From Limisphaerales bacterium (GTDB lineage: Bacteria; Verrucomicrobiota; Verrucomicrobiia; Limisphaerales; UBA8199), in contig JANXQE010000772.1 in assembly GCA_025356925.1 (NCBI GenBank), forward strand, positions 1 to 6,527: a DNA stretch of 6,527 nt. The letters are read 5' to 3'. Below the pieces are notes generated by a model. The model saw nothing but the letters and a program-made list of their open reading frames with translations. It had not been told where the DNA came from and did no database searches. This document shows, piece by piece, positions 5,769-6,527 of this stretch (the first letter of the stretch is position 1; the number at the start of each line of letters is the position of its first letter). The translations under genes and the position numbers were made by a program.

Positions 5769-6527
5769 ATGAGTGGCAACTTCCAATTCCAATATCCCTG
5801 GGTGCTGGCCCTGTTGACATTGCTGCCCTTCTACGCGTTCCTGCATGGGCGCGTGGGGAAGCTTTCGGCTCTGCTGTTTTCCAGCGCGGACATCGCCCGG
5901 TCGGCCGGAGCGACAGCGCGAGCGACTGCCGGCCGATTGTTGTTGTTCTTGCGGATCCTGGTTGTCGCGTTGTGCATCATCGCGTTGGCGGGCCCGCGCT
6001 TTGCCAACGACCACACCGAAACCCAGGCGAGCGGGGTCGACATCATGCTCGTCCTGGATTTGTCCTGGTCGATGATGGCGCTGGACATGAGCGGCCCGCA
6101 GGAGCGCGTTTCACGATTCGACAGCGCGTCGCAGGTACTCGAGGATTTCATCCGCAAACGCCTTAGCGACCGGCTCGGGCTGATTGTCTTCTCGGCGGTG
6201 CCGTACCTGGCGAGCCCGTTGACCCTCAACCATGATTGGCTCATTGAAAACCTGCATCGCCTGCACGTGGGACTGATCCGTGACCTCGGCACCGCCATCG
6301 GGGACGCCACCGCCGCTGGCGCCAAGCGACTCAAGGACATCAAAGACAGCAAAAGCCGCATCATCATTGTGCTCACCGATGGGGACAATAACCGGGGCGA
6401 GATCGATCCGGTCCCAGCGGCCCAGTTGGCAGCGGCACTTGGGATCAAGGTCTACACGATCGGCATCGGGATTGAGCAGCCGTGCGAGTTGCCCGTGTTC
6501 AACCCTAATACGGGCAAACTGGAGTTG
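5769..6527 (+). CDS. batA: BatA-like membrane VWA-domain protein (3' end cut by window edge)
   Basis: From ATG 5769 the frame is open for 253 codons to the window edge. Residues 8-25 (QYPWVLALLTLLPFYAFL) and 57-75 (LLLFLRILVVALCIIALAG) are membrane helices flanking a short loop, the usual BatA/BatB N-terminus. The VWA domain begins at VDIMLVLDLSWSM (90-102). Its metal site is intact: DLSWS (97-101), T175 in DLGTAIGDA and D204 in VLTDGDNN. FSAVPYLASPLTLNHD (141-156) is the typical stretch after the first helix. The VWA domain is expected in the periplasm or at the membrane, and a C-terminal helix is presumably beyond the edge. Bat proteins are linked to aerotolerance and envelope stress in some bacteria, but their mechanism is unsettled. 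The gap to the preceding stop is 27 bases, with no clear Shine-Dalgarno. BatA versus BatB cannot be separated firmly; first position after DUF4381 favours BatA. Confidence 0.88.
   Translation, partial: MSGNFQFQYPWVLALLTLLPFYAFLHGRVGKLSALLFSSADIARSAGATARATAGRLLLFLRILVVALCIIALAGPRFANDHTETQASGVDIMLVLDLSWSMMALDMSGPQERVSRFDSASQVLEDFIRKRLSDRLGLIVFSAVPYLASPLTLNHDWLIENLHRLHVGLIRDLGTAIGDATAAGAKRLKDIKDSKSRIIIVLTDGDNNRGEIDPVPAAQLAAALGIKVYTIGIGIEQPCELPVFNPNTGKLEL

Noticed and set aside
5831..6448. 205-codon minus-strand frame opposite BatA
   Set aside because: BatA on the plus strand has two membrane helices and a complete VWA metal site; the antisense product is serine-rich and motif-free.

Overview
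The window is GC-rich bacterial DNA with five protein-coding genes and no rRNA, tRNA or CRISPR array that I can see. The gene content fits the Verrucomicrobiota/Planctomycetota group. The evidence is a secreted PQQ-like propeller protein carrying the NWPQFRG opening motif, a secreted YncE-type propeller protein, and a MoxR–DUF58–DUF4381–BatA cluster. Verrucomicrobiota is my preferred reading, but it is inferred from general familiarity and not from any search.

Layout. Positions 2-919 (minus strand) hold a YncE-like secreted beta-propeller protein whose C-terminus runs off the left edge. Positions 920-1491 are a long divergent intergenic region with two short hairpins and a few degenerate repeated motifs, but no convincing gene. 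Positions 1492-2964 (plus strand) encode an exported PQQ-like beta-propeller protein, and its start codon is uncertain. After an 82-base gap an operon-like run begins on the plus strand: a MoxR AAA+ ATPase (3047-4027), a DUF58 protein with a von Willebrand A-like metal site (4024-4941), a DUF4381-like membrane protein (4938-5741) and a BatA-like membrane VWA protein (5769 to the right edge, incomplete). The first two junctions are 4-base stop/start overlaps, which implies translational coupling.

How the genes work together. In known Bat/MoxR loci a MoxR ATPase acts with DUF58 and VWA proteins in the cell envelope, probably in protein-complex assembly or stress tolerance. The missing genes to the right are likely a second VWA protein, a TPR protein and a BatD-like protein. 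The two propeller genes on the left have no obvious link to this system beyond adjacency and export.

The most unusual feature is a roughly 144-base repeat element (4954-5097), bounded by inverted arrays of a 7-base unit. It lies inside the first 53 codons of the DUF4381-like gene. It is read through without a stop and gives the protein an arginine-rich extension ahead of its first hydrophobic segment. I found no clearly new multi-gene system; the rest is ordinary conserved content.
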